In this document: piece by piece, positions 21,800-34,600 of the stretch
Layout of the letters: every line of letters begins with the position of its first letter
How positions within the stretch are numbered: position 1 is the first letter of the stretch
Source: Alligator mississippiensis
Taxonomy: Eukaryota > Chordata > Crocodylia > Alligatoridae
Length of the DNA stretch: 64,000 nucleotides
Reading direction: 5' to 3'
Assembly (NCBI RefSeq): GCF_030867095.1
Contig: NC_081830.1
Span: 37,493,832-37,557,831, forward strand
Made by a program: the position numbers and the translations under genes
The notes under the pieces: model-generated
What the model saw: the letters and a program-made list of their open reading frames with translations, nothing else
The model's database searches: none
Told to the model about the DNA's origin: nothing

Positions 21800-24700
21800 T
21801 GGCCCTCCAGGCGGCCTCGTGGCCGGGCAAGGATGGGCTTTCTGTGTGGCAGCCCTGTGCCCAGGCACAGCCAGGCTTGTGGGCCACCAAGGGAACTGGG
21901 GTGGCCTTTTGTCCTGAGGCTGCCTGGGTGGCTTGCACCTTCTCTCCAAGGCAAGTGGGAGCCACATCAGGGGCTTGAACACCTTGGTAGGGAGCAAACT
22001 GCCAGGATTCCCCCCCGCTTCTCTGTCAGAGGTATCCTGCTTCCCCCCTGCTGTGCACCGTGGCTTGTCTTGGGCTCCTGCTGGGCGCCACATCAGTCTT
22101 ACGCAGGCTGGACAAATAAGTTCTTTTGCAACTTTTTTTTTTTTTTTAAAGGGGGGTGGGATGAGCCAACTGGCTTATTTCAGTCGCTTCATGGTAAAAG
22201 GCAGGTGAGTAGCATTGGCTGGTGACTTCCCTCTTGACACCAGCTTTGCCAAGCTGACAGCATCAGAAACTGGTGTTGCCAGGGTTCAGGGGCTCGGTAT
22301 ATTTCCTGGCCAGTGCAGCTACTTCTCATGTAAAACTGGGAAGCGCCTTACATGTCAGTTGAGGAGCTTCAGGTCTATTTTTCAGGAGGTCTTGTCAGGG
22401 GAATATCACAACAACTGCCCAGCCCTTCTCACAATAGCACATCTCCTTAATTCCCCTAAGGAATTCCTGCTTCTCCTCAGTGTTTCTAATACCTGTAATG
22501 ATCATGTCCACTGCATAGTCATCACTAAGTTATGCTGCTCATGTCCAACATGCTTTGTAAATTAGTCCTTCCAGCCTCCTGTAGGCTTCCTCCAACTTCT
22601 CAGGATCTTCCCAGGAACCCCCTCTTTGCTGAGCAGTGTCACCAGAACCATGCAGAGATGGACTCTAGCTTTGTTTTCAGCCAAGCTGCATTAATGTCTT
22701 CTCCCCAACCCCACCCCTGCCATACTGTATTGGAAACTCATGGCTAATTTGATCCTCTGCTTTTTTAGTCCTGTCTCCTTCCGTATTACAGTTGTTCCTA
22801 GTTCTTCCCTAGCTGTTGGGTACCTGACTAATTTTTCTGTATTTTCCATTCAGGCTTAGCTGCTTGCATGCTTGCTTTTTCTCTCTGTGTTTATACATTT
22901 CTAAGCCTCTTGATATAACTGACTAAACAGAAGATGTCCTCAGATCTGTTGGTTGATGACGTGGGACTGAACCCATGTTGCCTTAAAGGGAACTTGGTTA
23001 GTGTCTAACTTCCCCAGCATCCGCCATGGGTCAGTTACTAGGGACAGGTATCTGGTATTGTGCTAAACATGTTTCACGGAGGCAAATTAGAAATGATCTT
23101 TTTTGCACGTACAGTCTTTCATGTGCACTTGACAAGTAGATTTGCTGTGGGTTCCTGGCCCTTTAAGGATGCCCCTCCCCCTCCAGGCAGCGATGAATGG
23201 TCGCTGGTACAGGCAGTGCTGAGGTGGCATTTGTGGAAATTACATTCTCGGCTCCATAGACAGGGATCACTCTATGTTGGGCACTCCCCGAGCCTGCCTG
23301 AACTTCCATGTGGCTGGAAAACCTGCTTGCCCTCCCCGGCTGGCTTCAGATATGAGGGCTTCTTAACTTTCAGGATTTTTTTTTCCCCCATATTGATGAG
23401 GGTTTTGGGTTTGTTTGTTTTTTTTCGCCTTGTAACCTTGACTTCTGCCTAAGCAAAGCGTTATGAAAAACCTCATATTCCCATTTGGAGCTTGTTTTCT
23501 TTATTCATAGGACTGCTTTATAACAAGCAGTCTGAATTGCTCCCAACAACGTGTGCGCAGCTGGGCTAGGCTGCTTGCTTTCTGTAGTATTACTGACACG
23601 TAGAGCAGCCGTGGAGAGGAAGCTACCAAAAAAAAAAAAAAAAAGTAAATCCGGTTGCTTTAAAAGAAAACTGAGCTTGCTTCCCTTTAATGCAGCCAGT
23701 CCCAGCAGAAATTACATGAACGGGAGCCAGTCACCTTGTCTCCCTGGGCTGGTTCAAGTTGCAGGGGAGATCAAAGGTGTATTTGAAGTGGAAGGTTTTG
23801 AGAGAGGAAAGTGGCAGGCAACTTCAAGAGTAGACATGGTTGATGAAGACACTTTCCATAGCAGGGAGAACAGAGGCTTGCAGTTTCCCCAGATCAGATG
23901 CTGCATAGCTGAAATGTAGATGCAACTCTGACCAGCCTGCCTGAGGGGTAGTAAATTCTCTCTCACCTTTTTAATATTAAAAAAATGGGCTCAGACTTTA
24001 GGTACCAGCTCTGGTTTCAGGTATCTCAGAGACTGCCTGACCATGGGGCACCAGAGAGTTGGTACTTGGGGTGGAGGAGATAGCAGGCTTTCTCTGAAAC
24101 TAAACCAAAGGTGAGTCCTGTCTGGATTGCATAACTTACCTTGCATGTCACTCTGCAAGGCCAAACAGTTTCATACGCTTTAATCTGCTCTTGTCATTAA
24201 GCCTTGCCTCTAATTAGACCGTTTGGGTCTTTGACTCTTGGGAAGTGCTCATAGGCAGTACTGGAGAGGGGACCTAGCCTCTGCTTCAGGAAGGGAGGAG
24301 TCCTACCCTGCTTGGAGCTGCCAGAATACAGACTATGGCATCTTCTCTTCTAGTGGGTGTTACTGGTAGGTCTCTGGTCTGGCAGACATGGGAAATTAAT
24401 TTCTGACTCTGGACAAGAGCTGAGTTTTATGGTGACAGTAGCTACCAAATGAAGTAGTGGGAGGGGGAAAAACACTACATGGCCAGTCTAACAACTGATT
24501 TAGTTAAGGGGTGTATATATCTTACTGCACTCTTAATGCATTTCTTAAGATAGGATGTCTGAGAGGCTCATTCGGTTCCCTTCTCGGAAGATCTTGTCCT
24601 CATATGAGACAGCTGAAAATATAGCTGCCAGAAGTGTTAAATGTTCTATGACTTTCTTGCTTCTTGGATCTCAGTCACCATGGTTTTGCAAAGGATGTTT

Positions 24701-27171
24701 CCACATGGGTCCATAGAGGGGAGTCGGACCTTGTGGCAGATGATGGGACAGACCCTAGGGCTGGGAAGTGATGGTTCCCTGCTCAACCTTACAGTTTCCA
24801 ATCCATTTAGTTGTATATAATTCTCTGTTTACCATGATTAACAAAATGCAAAACATTTTAATTAAAAATAGATTAAAATGGCACATGATTTGCTACTGCT
24901 GTCCAAAAATGCTGAGCCTGTTGATAATCTAAATCATGCCTTGCTTTGTAGTGCCTATGTATTTGTCCCTGAATACAGATATTTCCCATGTGGCCACAAG
25001 TCTGTTCATAGATGCTCTTCAGAATTACTTTTCTTTTCTTAAATAAGAATAGCTATGACTGTCATGTTGATCCTCTCTTGTCTAGAGTGGTAACTTGCCC
25101 AGTGAGCTCCTGAAATCTGCAGAGGCACAAAGCCAGCACTAAAAATTATGAAGCCATTTGGTGCACGTTAGCCTGTCGGTTTGTTGGGCCAACAGAATAT
25201 GGCCTTAAGCTCTGCAGTAGCTTTGGGGGCCCTTACTGGCCTATATAGGCCACTCTTTGGTGCATTCTGCTTCTGTGTATTGGCTGTTTGGCCCCTTCTA
25301 GTTCTAGCCCAGTGTGAATGTCTGAGGACTGCAATATGTCTCACTTGGGAGGATTAACTGTATTAACTCTTAGTGTGTGGTATTGATGATGAAGCAGTAA
25401 TTCACACTGCTAAACCTGCCCATGGATTTCTGTTCATAAATGCATAGCTCTGCTTCTTTGGTGTTTAGTTTTAAAGAGATTCTGCAGCTGGTGGGGACAC
25501 ACTGAAACCAGCAGCTGTGCCCCAAGGTTATGTCCCTGTCTGACAGGGACTAAATTAGGTTACAGAGCACTGACGCCTTGGGTCTTTTAACTTCAGCCAC
25601 CTAGGAGCAGAGCATGTGTAAAGTAAGTCTGCACCTGGTTAGCAGGAAACTGCCCTTGGAAATCTGAATCCTTCCCTGAGCACAAGTGGATCAGGATCTA
25701 TGTGGGGCTGTGGTCTTTGACCTCAGTGTAGACTTGTGACAGCTTGTGGCTGGGGTAGTCGTGTTCCTACTCTGGTCTTACTAACAGCTCAGCATTGGTT
25801 GAAGACATCTTTCTTCATTGATGACACAGTGGACTGGAGCCAAAGCTCTGGCTGAAATTCTGGTCCTTTGCAAAAACGGGTTGGGAAGGGTGTGACATCT
25901 TAACGTGCTTTTTGACTGCATTGTGGCTTGACTTGTTTAGGGTTGTAGTCTTTGATATCATCATAGACTTCCAACGGTTACACTATTGACTAGAGACTTT
26001 CCTAGGCTTGTGTCAGCCATGCTTGTATGTTCCATAAGGAATGTGCCAGTGTGTTTTTTGTATTATAAGTGTTGTATACTCCTAGGAAATGGCTAGGTCT
26101 TCTTTTTATATCTGTTGGATGCCATCTTGAAGTAACCCGGTAGTATTGAAATAATCTTAATGTTCACAATCAAAACTAATAGAACCATTGTGTAAACAGA
26201 TGTTGTTTTAGGCCTAACCAGGGCCCATTGAAGGCGTTCAGTGCCTTTTGAGTTAGCTTTGGATCATGTCCTTTTGCTCTGTGACCTTATTGTTGTCCTT
26301 ATTATCTCTTCTTGATCAGTTGCCCTTACCTCTTGTGCCATATTTCATTTGGGTTATAACATCTTTGTAGCAGAAACCTTGCCTTGACTTTTGAGAGAAT
26401 CCTGACACACCTTGGGGCAGTCAGATGATCAGTATATCAGTTTATTGAAGGCGGGGGGAGGGGAGGGGAGAAAGGACATAAGAGCTGAGTGGTATTTATG
26501 CGTTGCTCACAAGCATTTTGGAGTAGAACTACTTGAAGGTGGGTAGTCAGTCTGCTTCTGCAGTTCAGACCCTTGATTTCTGGGGTTGCCTGTATGCTCA
26601 CTTAATGCCTGCAGTTTTGGGGGACCTGCACATCTTGCAGGAGCATTTTGATTAAGTTAAGATGCACAGTTCAGTGTGTGAACATGCATTGTGCATTATT
26701 TATTTATTTTTTTTAAAGTGGAATAGCCATCAGCTGTCTCCATACAGCTCTGTGCCTCTGTCTTACTTGTGCATTGATTCACCCAAGCTCCATTAAACTA
26801 CATTCCTGATTTCTGACTGATGTCAGTTTTATTGGCGGGTTTTCAGATTGCTAGTTTCCTCTGACTAGATGGTTTGCTGCTGATGTTGTCACTTGCAAGC
26901 CTAAAACTTCAAATTCATCTTCTACATCTGTTACTAATCTGCACTGTTCTAGCCTGATATTACACAGCTTGGTCACTCTGCCATCCTGCCTACAAAAAAT
27001 TGACACTAAATCCCATGGGAAACTTGGCGTTGGCTGTGGTAAAAACGTAATGGAGGCTATGCAGTACTATGTGATTTTGTGCTGGAGCTTATGAATAGGA
27101 TGAAGCTCTTGTCTTCTGCCCTTGTGGAGAGGAGAAATTTAACACTGTTTTTTCCTTTCCCTTTTGTAAAG
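21800..27171 (+). other. HDLBP: HDLBP 5' intron, no recognised exon
   Basis: About 5.4 kb of moderately GC sequence without a supported coding frame. It holds T and A runs (22132-22148, 23629-23644), a G-rich stretch near 26452-26470, and nothing I can name. Open frames over the first kilobase are spill-over of CpG island composition. Confidence 0.55.
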
Positions 27172-27239
27172 CAAAAGCTGGCAGGCTGACAAACGGGCAG
27201 TTTACAGGACGGACTCTCTGGCTACTGACCATTTAGCTG
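27172..27239 (+). other. HDLBP: Candidate HDLBP 5' UTR exon
   Basis: A long pyrimidine tract ends in TTTTGTAAAG at 27171. After 68 bases a perfect GTAAGT donor follows at 27240. No long frame crosses it, so it would be untranslated. It lies between the proximal promoter and the start-codon exon, where HDLBP is known to have variable leader exons. The call is based on splice-site shape alone. Confidence 0.35.
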
Positions 27240-27601
27240 GTAAGTGACTGTTTTGCATGTACCTAAGTTTCTGGGCCACTTGCTCTGTAGAGAGAGTGCC
27301 AGTGTTTTTGGCAGTGACTATGTAATTACATGTATGTTAAATCTTCAGTGGCTGCATGATGATCTGTGCTGTGGGGATGCCCTTCCTAATATCACCCCCT
27401 TTCTAGTCTGCAAATGCTCATGTTGGATAGGACAGCTGCAGAGAATTTGACTTCTAATTCAGAAATGGCTGGTGGAAGAGGAGGAACTGGAGGACTGAAG
27501 TTCCAAATGCCCTGTAAGATGCTTTCCACCCCACCAAAGCTGGGGTTACCAAGTTCTGTTACTGGACTGCATGAGGAACCTGGACTTTGAGTTGGCTTAG
27601 A

Positions 27602-27887
27602 TAGGGTGACCATAAGGAAATGCAAGGTATCTGGGACACTCCTGCCACCGCCCACACCCCCAACAATAGTACTGCTCCAGGCACTGGTAGAGGCCAGTGA
27701 GCAGGGGTGTGGATGCAGTCCGGTGGGGAGGAGGAGTTGCTTGGTGCACCATGCTGCTCCATTTCCCTGTTGCAGTGTGCCCCTGCAATTCCAGGACTTC
27801 TTTTTTTAAATTTTGACGAATCAACTAGGACCAGCCTACGAAAACTAGGACTGGTCCAGCCAAACTGGGACATATATGGTTACCCTA
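27602..27887. mobile_element. Short hAT-type element (GGGTGACCATA termini)
   Basis: It begins TAGGGTGACCATA and ends TATGGTTACCCTA, inverted copies differing at one base. The flanks GGCTTAGA (27594-27601) and AGTTTAGA (27888-27895) agree at six of eight positions, as expected of an old 8-bp duplication. The internal CTGGGACA strings also fit this familiar sauropsid family. It lies in the HDLBP leader intron. Confidence 0.7.
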
Positions 27888-28528
27888 AGTTTAGACCTTG
27901 TGCTGCCTTTAAGCAGATTTCAGGTCAGTGCTGGGAGAGGTACTTCATAACTCAGCATCTTGATTTGTCCTGGAGCAAGGCTTGTATAACTCCCAGCAGT
28001 GTTGGCCACAGTTATTCTTCCTTTGCAAGCTAGAAGTGAGGTGGAGTTGCAGCCAACCAGGAGAAAGGATATGGGGTGCCAGGAACAGAGCAGTGCTACC
28101 AGCTAAGTCTGGCACTCCTTGTGCTGCAAGAGCACTCCAGGCCCAGAAGGCAGGAGAGCAAGAACCTGTGAGATTAAAAAGTGGGGATGTGGCAAGATGC
28201 GGAGCTTTCCTCAGCACCTGTGTTGTCCTTTTGCTGCACAACTGGCCTCCTTTGGTGAATAGGCAAGAGCTATGAAAGGAAACAGTTGCAGTCCCCTGTT
28301 GGGACTGATTCAACATCAGTCTGCCTCTTCTCATTTAGAGACAAAAATTTCCATTCAATTAAATACTACTTTTTGAATTCTTGGAAGGTGGATGTTTTCC
28401 CAGTTAGGAAGCTCTTGAGTGAACAGTGTATCCTCCATTCCAAATCCAGCTCTAAAATCTCTCTATATAGAGAGGTTCCCCCTTTCCACATCTCTGCTGG
28501 TGACCTCAGTGCATCTTCTCTCCAACAG

Positions 28529-28641
28529 TGGCATACCCGGATTGTGTGTGGGTGGGAAATCGACAATGAGCTCGGTGGCAGTTTTGACCCAGGAGAGCTT
28601 CGCTGAACACCGCAGCGGCCTGGCGCAGCAGCAGGTGAAAG
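28529..28641 (+). CDS. HDLBP: HDLBP exon 1 (coding): start codon
   Basis: The acceptor CCAACAG is at 28522-28528, followed by 37 bases of leader and ATG at 28566. It encodes residues 1-25 (MSSVAVLTQESFAEH...). The start is chosen because the residues match vertebrate vigilin from the methionine on. It ends in phase 1 with a GTAAGA donor. Confidence 0.95.
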
Positions 28642-31600
28642 GTAAGATGGCATTGGGAGACTCCCTTGAAACCTTTGCTTACCCAGTCCCTCCACAGACA
28701 ATTGCCTGCATAGACTAGGTCTCCTGCTGTCTTAAAATTACCTCAGAACTGCTGTGCTCCTTGTGGGAGGCAAAAGATAAGGTCTCTTTGAATAGTGATG
28801 GTCTCAAGTCTTCCCGCCAGCAATGAAAAAGCAATATTTCATGCTCATCTGGCAGAGGTGTGAATAACTGAGCAAGGTGTGAAACCACTGAAAATTGGGC
28901 CCGTGTCTTCTGCAAAGGATCCTTGCCTACAGATGACAGACATGACCGGTGCATCCTGTAGGACAGGCTAGAGCTGAAAGAGCACTGTGCAGTGCTCTGA
29001 GGGCACTTATTCTCAGTAAGAGAACCAGGCACAGGAGAATCAATTCCCTCCCAAGCTCGCTCAAGGGGTTGTGGAAAGGGCCACAAGTACACGGAAGAAG
29101 CTATTGAAGGAATTTGTTTCTATCTTTCTCGGCTTGTAGGACAGTTCACTAGCTTTAGTGGCATTGCATGTATCTGTATCAAGGCTTGATTTCAGTACAG
29201 GGTGTCTAGAACTCCTATTTTGAAAGTGAATCAGATTTCAGGTTTTGTTGTATCAAGACAAGACTGATGTTAAATCGCAGCATCCAGGATTTTATTGGAT
29301 TCTGCTCTTCAGCTGTGTAATGCTACCCCACCCCTCCTTCCAGGAGTATTTCTTTACTTCTGGTCTCATTCTACCCCTTCCCCCTTCACTTTTCTTTCCA
29401 TTTGTGTGATCTCCCAAATACTCCATCCCCAAAACTGGCACTACTTGTTGTTTGATGCCATCATGCTTGGCTGTGCTTGTGTGATATTTGGGCTTGCCTA
29501 CTGTCTTGTTTGTCCTAGGGTGGGCTAGGACTGTCTTGCTGTTCTACTTAGCACAGTGAGAGTCGAGGTTGGCAGAATTGTTAATCACCACTGAGATGAG
29601 TTGTAATAGTACACAGCCTGTGTGCCCTTTGTCCTAATTAGCTGGCTCTGGTAACTAGATACTTGCAGTAAATATGAATGGAGTAAGTATAACTGCTAGC
29701 AGTGGAATCATTTTCTGATTTGCCTGTTTTTTACTTTGCTAGTTACAGCTTTAAACTCGGAAGAAGAGAGTGATCCTCCAACTTACAAGGAAGCCTTCCC
29801 TCCACTCCCTGAGAAAGCAGCATGTCTGGAAACTTCCCAGGAGCCCGCTGGTGCCTGGAGCAAAATCCGACCAATCAAGGCTTCTGTCATCACTCAGGTT
29901 GGTGGGGATAGACTTTGTGCCCCCTTCCCCCTAAAGGAGCAGATTGGACCTCCCCTTCCTGAAGAATTCTCCCTACAAAGCATACTGGAGGGAGGGCGGG
30001 GAGGTATTTGTCTCTTGTTCTCCCCTTCAGTAACCTGCGTTTGGGGATGGGAGTTCCATGGGGACACGTTGAGTCAGCAGTTTTGCAGGGCTCTGCCTGT
30101 GGAGGAAAGAGGGCAGAACACCTTTGTGGTGGTGAATGCAGTGAGGGATTGAAACAAAACAGGAACTTGGTGCTCCTTCACAAAAATACCCAAAACCCAG
30201 CATAGTCTATTCTTGGGGTTGCCAAGAGCATTCAGAGCCCCAATAGTTAACACAGTGAATACCAGATAGGACGTAAAACCTCATAGTTCATGGCTAGAGC
30301 CAGTTTCTTACAAGTGGAACAAGACTTGGTTAGCAAAGGGGGTAGACCCTCCCATGACCACCTGTTGTAGTCTTGTACCTTTCTCTGAGAGATGCTCAGT
30401 GTTAGCCCCTGAAACCAGGTCCTAAGCTAGGAGGTCCGGGGGGGTGGGGTGCAGGGGTTGTTGCTGATCTGTCCAGTGGTTGCTCTCATTGTGATGGGAG
30501 ATTTCCCAGGTCTGTGAACTTAAGCTGATTGACCTGTCTTCAATTCTGCTTAGTCTTCCAAGCCAGTTTGCAGCCAGAATCTCGCTCAGTTATTACCTGG
30601 GGAGGAGATTCAGTGCAATAACCCAGTTTTAGAAGGAGGGCATGTGACTGTAACTAAGCAGTTAGGGTAGTGTTGAATAACCTGCCCTTCCCTTACCCAT
30701 CTCTGGCTGAGCAGGTGTTTCACGTGCCACTGGAGGAGAGGAAATACAAGGACATGAATCAGTTTGGTGAAGGCGAGCAGGCCAAGATTTGCCTAGACAT
30801 CATGCAAAAGACGGGAGCTCACTTGGAGCTATCTCTCGCTAAGGACCAGGGCCTTTCGATCATGGTCTCTGGAAAACTGGAAGCAGTCATGAAGGCTCGG
30901 AAGGAGATTGTCGCTCGACTCCAGACCCAGGTGAGTGCACTGAACTGTTGTTTCCTTCTGGTCTCTGCTTGTCCCCCATGGCCTCTCATGTTTGGAGGCC
31001 TTTGGGTGTGTGTGCTTGTAAACTGAAGGGTTGTTGTTAGGTGACTAATTCAGCTTTGCCTCTCATCTTTCAAAGTGCATAATTGGCAACTTAGAATAGA
31101 GACTAGACTTAAAATAGGGTTCAGAGCTAATTACAGGGCATGCAGACTCCTCCCAGGACTAGATCCTGCAATATGTTATGCAGACAGATGTCTTGTAGTA
31201 AGAACCTGCACCTGGAGAGACTGTTCCTCTTCAGAGAGTTGGCATTGCATAGAGGGGCTAGCCATTGGCCAAACCTCTACACCCAAAAATGGGAGAGAGG
31301 TGGAAGTTCCTCAGTGTACTGCAGTTAACTTGTAAGGGAAGTTCTTTGTAATGGAGATTCTTGATTTTGGTAAAGGAAGACTAATATTAACAGAACATTT
31401 GCTGCCTTCCTTCACTGCTGTATCTAAATCCCATTCATTTAGATTGATGTATTTTATAATCAAGGGGATCTTTCTGCTTTGTATTCCACACAATTCCATG
31501 TGCATTTAGGATTTCTTAAATGCAGTTGCCAGTTAAGATGACATTAATACATGCCCTGACCTTGGTACCTGTCCACCCACACACTGCACCAAGCCAGATG

Positions 31601-34600
31601 GTAGATAACAAAGGTGCAAATGGTGTATTAGGGTGTGTTTTGAACAAGCAGCACAGGCTGTATTGTAGTAGGAATAGAATAACAGGTTTTGGGGACACTG
31701 GGCAAGTGTCATAGGAAGCCACCATTGCAGTCCCTTTTAAGGGCTGTGCATTTATATGACATTCTTGCCTTATCCTAGCCCCCGATCAGTAGAGAGCTAA
31801 TCTGGACTTTACATCAATTTTACCTCGTTTTAAGTTTTATAATTAGTTTCATGGCTATACAAATGCAAGCATCAAAAGCTCCTGTGTGGTGTCAACTGTA
31901 AGCTGTCACGAAAAAGAGTTCAAATTAAAATGATGGGTTAAAATGAAAGGAAAGATTCTTGCCACAAAAGAAGCACTAGTAGCAGAGTCAGAGTGGATCC
32001 TGGAAGAGAGGGCCTCAGCCTGGGATGGGAAATGGTGCCTTCTACCTTGTGAACAGGCTGCTGACGCAGACCAGTTCAGTACTAGATTACCACTTAGTAG
32101 CTGTTCTGTAAGCTTTTTCCACAGGGCAGGATTGGTCTGCTTGTTAGAGGACATGAATTCATGCTGCTTGTCCTTGGCAGCTGTGGGAGCAGAGGTCCAA
32201 GGGGTGTGTGTGCACTTAAGTTTTTTTAAGTGCCTTTTTTTTAAAGTGCCTACCCTCATGGCATTTTCTCCTGTTGTAGCTGCAGTACAGTAGTGCACTG
32301 CTATGGCCTATGCTACATGTGGAGGGACCTCACCACTGGTGTGGAGGGGACTCCAAGGTACTCAGTCTGTCGCTTGCATTTCAATTGCTAAGTTTGCTCA
32401 CCCCTATTAAGTCAAAGCTTGCTTCTCTCCCACTGCTAATGCAGGGTGTGCAGAGAGTATGTATTAATGACCCATGTCTCATGGAAAGAATCTTGAGTTG
32501 TAAGGCATGACAGAGTTGCTGGTAATGCAGAGAGCCTCTATCTTGGTTCACCTGCCTCTGACAGAGATGGTCTCACTTGGAAGTTGGTTCCTATGTTTGT
32601 AGGCTTCAGCAACTGTTGCCATCCCCAAAGAACATCACCGCTTTGTCATCGGAAAGAATGGAGAGAAGCTGCAGGACCTGGAGCTCAAAACTGCAACCAA
32701 AATCCAGATCCCCCGCCCGGACGACCCCAGCAATCAGATCAAGATCACCGGCACAAAGGAAGGGATAGAGAAGGCCCGACATGAGATCCTGCTGATTTCT
32801 GCCGAGCAGGTAATGAACTGGCACCTTCCTGCTTACTGTATTTTGAATACCTAGGCATGTACTTCAACGCGAGGTGTTGGCCTTCTAGGACAAAAGGAAT
32901 GTAATGTAGTGGTGAAGCAGTGTTCCAGTTGCAGCTCAGGTCTAGGAGTCTGGAATCCTAAGGTGCTCACTAGGCACATGTATTAAGTTGCTCATCCTGC
33001 GTTTTTTCCCAGGTCTATAAAAAAATAGATGGGCAACATTTCACTTAATATTTTCCATATCTGGGTGGGTAGTACCTCTATCCTGAATGCTGCCCATGTT
33101 GGGTAACATCACTTTTGCACGTTTACCATAAAGGTGCTCCTGCCAAAATATTGATCATAGAAGTTTGCCTGCCCTTCCATGTTATAGCCCTCCTCCAGCT
33201 TGCCTCAAATCCTGATATTCTTTTTGATCAGCTTGAGTATAATGGAGTTCTTGGGGGGGTCTTGCTGGCAAAAAAGATGGACCCTCTCAGCAGTGACGAG
33301 CAGCTCTTGTCCTGTATCTTCCCATTTGGCAGTCAGGCTTTAACTTGTATCCATTCTTCCAGGCTTTCCAGGATACTCTTCACTAGTCAGGGCCAGTGTG
33401 CTGCCAGCAGATGCAGCTCTTTCTTTTAGACTGTCCGAATAGCAGATGGATCCAGCTGCAGACTGACTTGTAGTAAAGGGTTGCTCCCTGGATGGTGTCT
33501 GAACACACTGAAATCTGTTGCTGAGAGTGCCATGGCTTTCTTTGGCCAGATGTATATAGGCTGATGGACTTGAGGGTCATAAAAGTACTAAGAACCTAAA
33601 TGACTACATCATTATCTGTAGTATCTTGTAGGAGTTGGGGAAAGGATGTACTGTAAGATCAGGTAAGCATGAAACTTTAAGAATGCTTTGTACTGATGGG
33701 TATGTTAGAAACAGAATTGATTTTGAGAACTTAGTCTTTGCTGGAAGGGACTTCTGAGCATACTTTACCCAGGATCTACCCATGGAGCTCTGTAAAGAGT
33801 CTGTCCTCTTGTTTTGGGTCTATCTAGGATAAACGTGCTGTGGAGAGACTGGATGTGGATAAGGTGTTCCACCCCTTCATCGCAGGCCCTTACAACAAGC
33901 TGGTGAGCGAGATCATGCAGGAGACAGGGACACGCATCAACATTCCACCACCCAGTGTCAACAAGACGGAGATAGTCTTCACTGGAGAAAAGGAACAGTT
34001 GGCCCAAGCTGTAGCTCGTGTGAAGAAGATCTATGAGGAAAAGGTATGGGTGGTCTGTAGAAAATGCATCCTGTTCCTTAAGCTTACCTTTCCCACTTAA
34101 TGTCTCCTGTCAATCCCTTTGTATCCTTCCCAGAATGTAGTCCATCTTTTGGATCCCATCAGCTATGTTGACATCTCCTATTACAGAAGAGTGGATCTTT
34201 TGGTAGCTTAGGCTTATTTCCAGAGAAGGTGACAGATGTTTGACTCAACACATTTCCTGAAGTTGGCCGACTGCATACCGTTTGAGTTGTTGTGTTTTTA
34301 ATCTCAAAGGTCTGAGTGGGAAGGCACAGAACTAGGAAGGAGGAGGCATTTGAAGGTGTGGCTTGAAGACTAGAATAGGCAGTTGCTTAACACAACTCTG
34401 CATGTAATGGGCAGCTGAAGAGTGAATTTGGCTCCTGCTAACCTCCTACTAGCTGGCACTGTTCTGAAGTGCTCTCTCCTCAGCTAAGTCTGTATTTGTT
34501 GAAATCCTGGCCGTAATCAGCTTATGGCATGGTAGTCCATGTACTTAGTGTTGTGGTGTCACCTAGAGGACACTATTGGGGATCTGGGCCTCACTGTGCA

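Noticed and set aside
20790-22225. Long open frames (up to 232 codons) in the second CpG island
   Set aside because: Same compositional cause. No homology or splice structure is visible, and the region reads as promoter plus leader.
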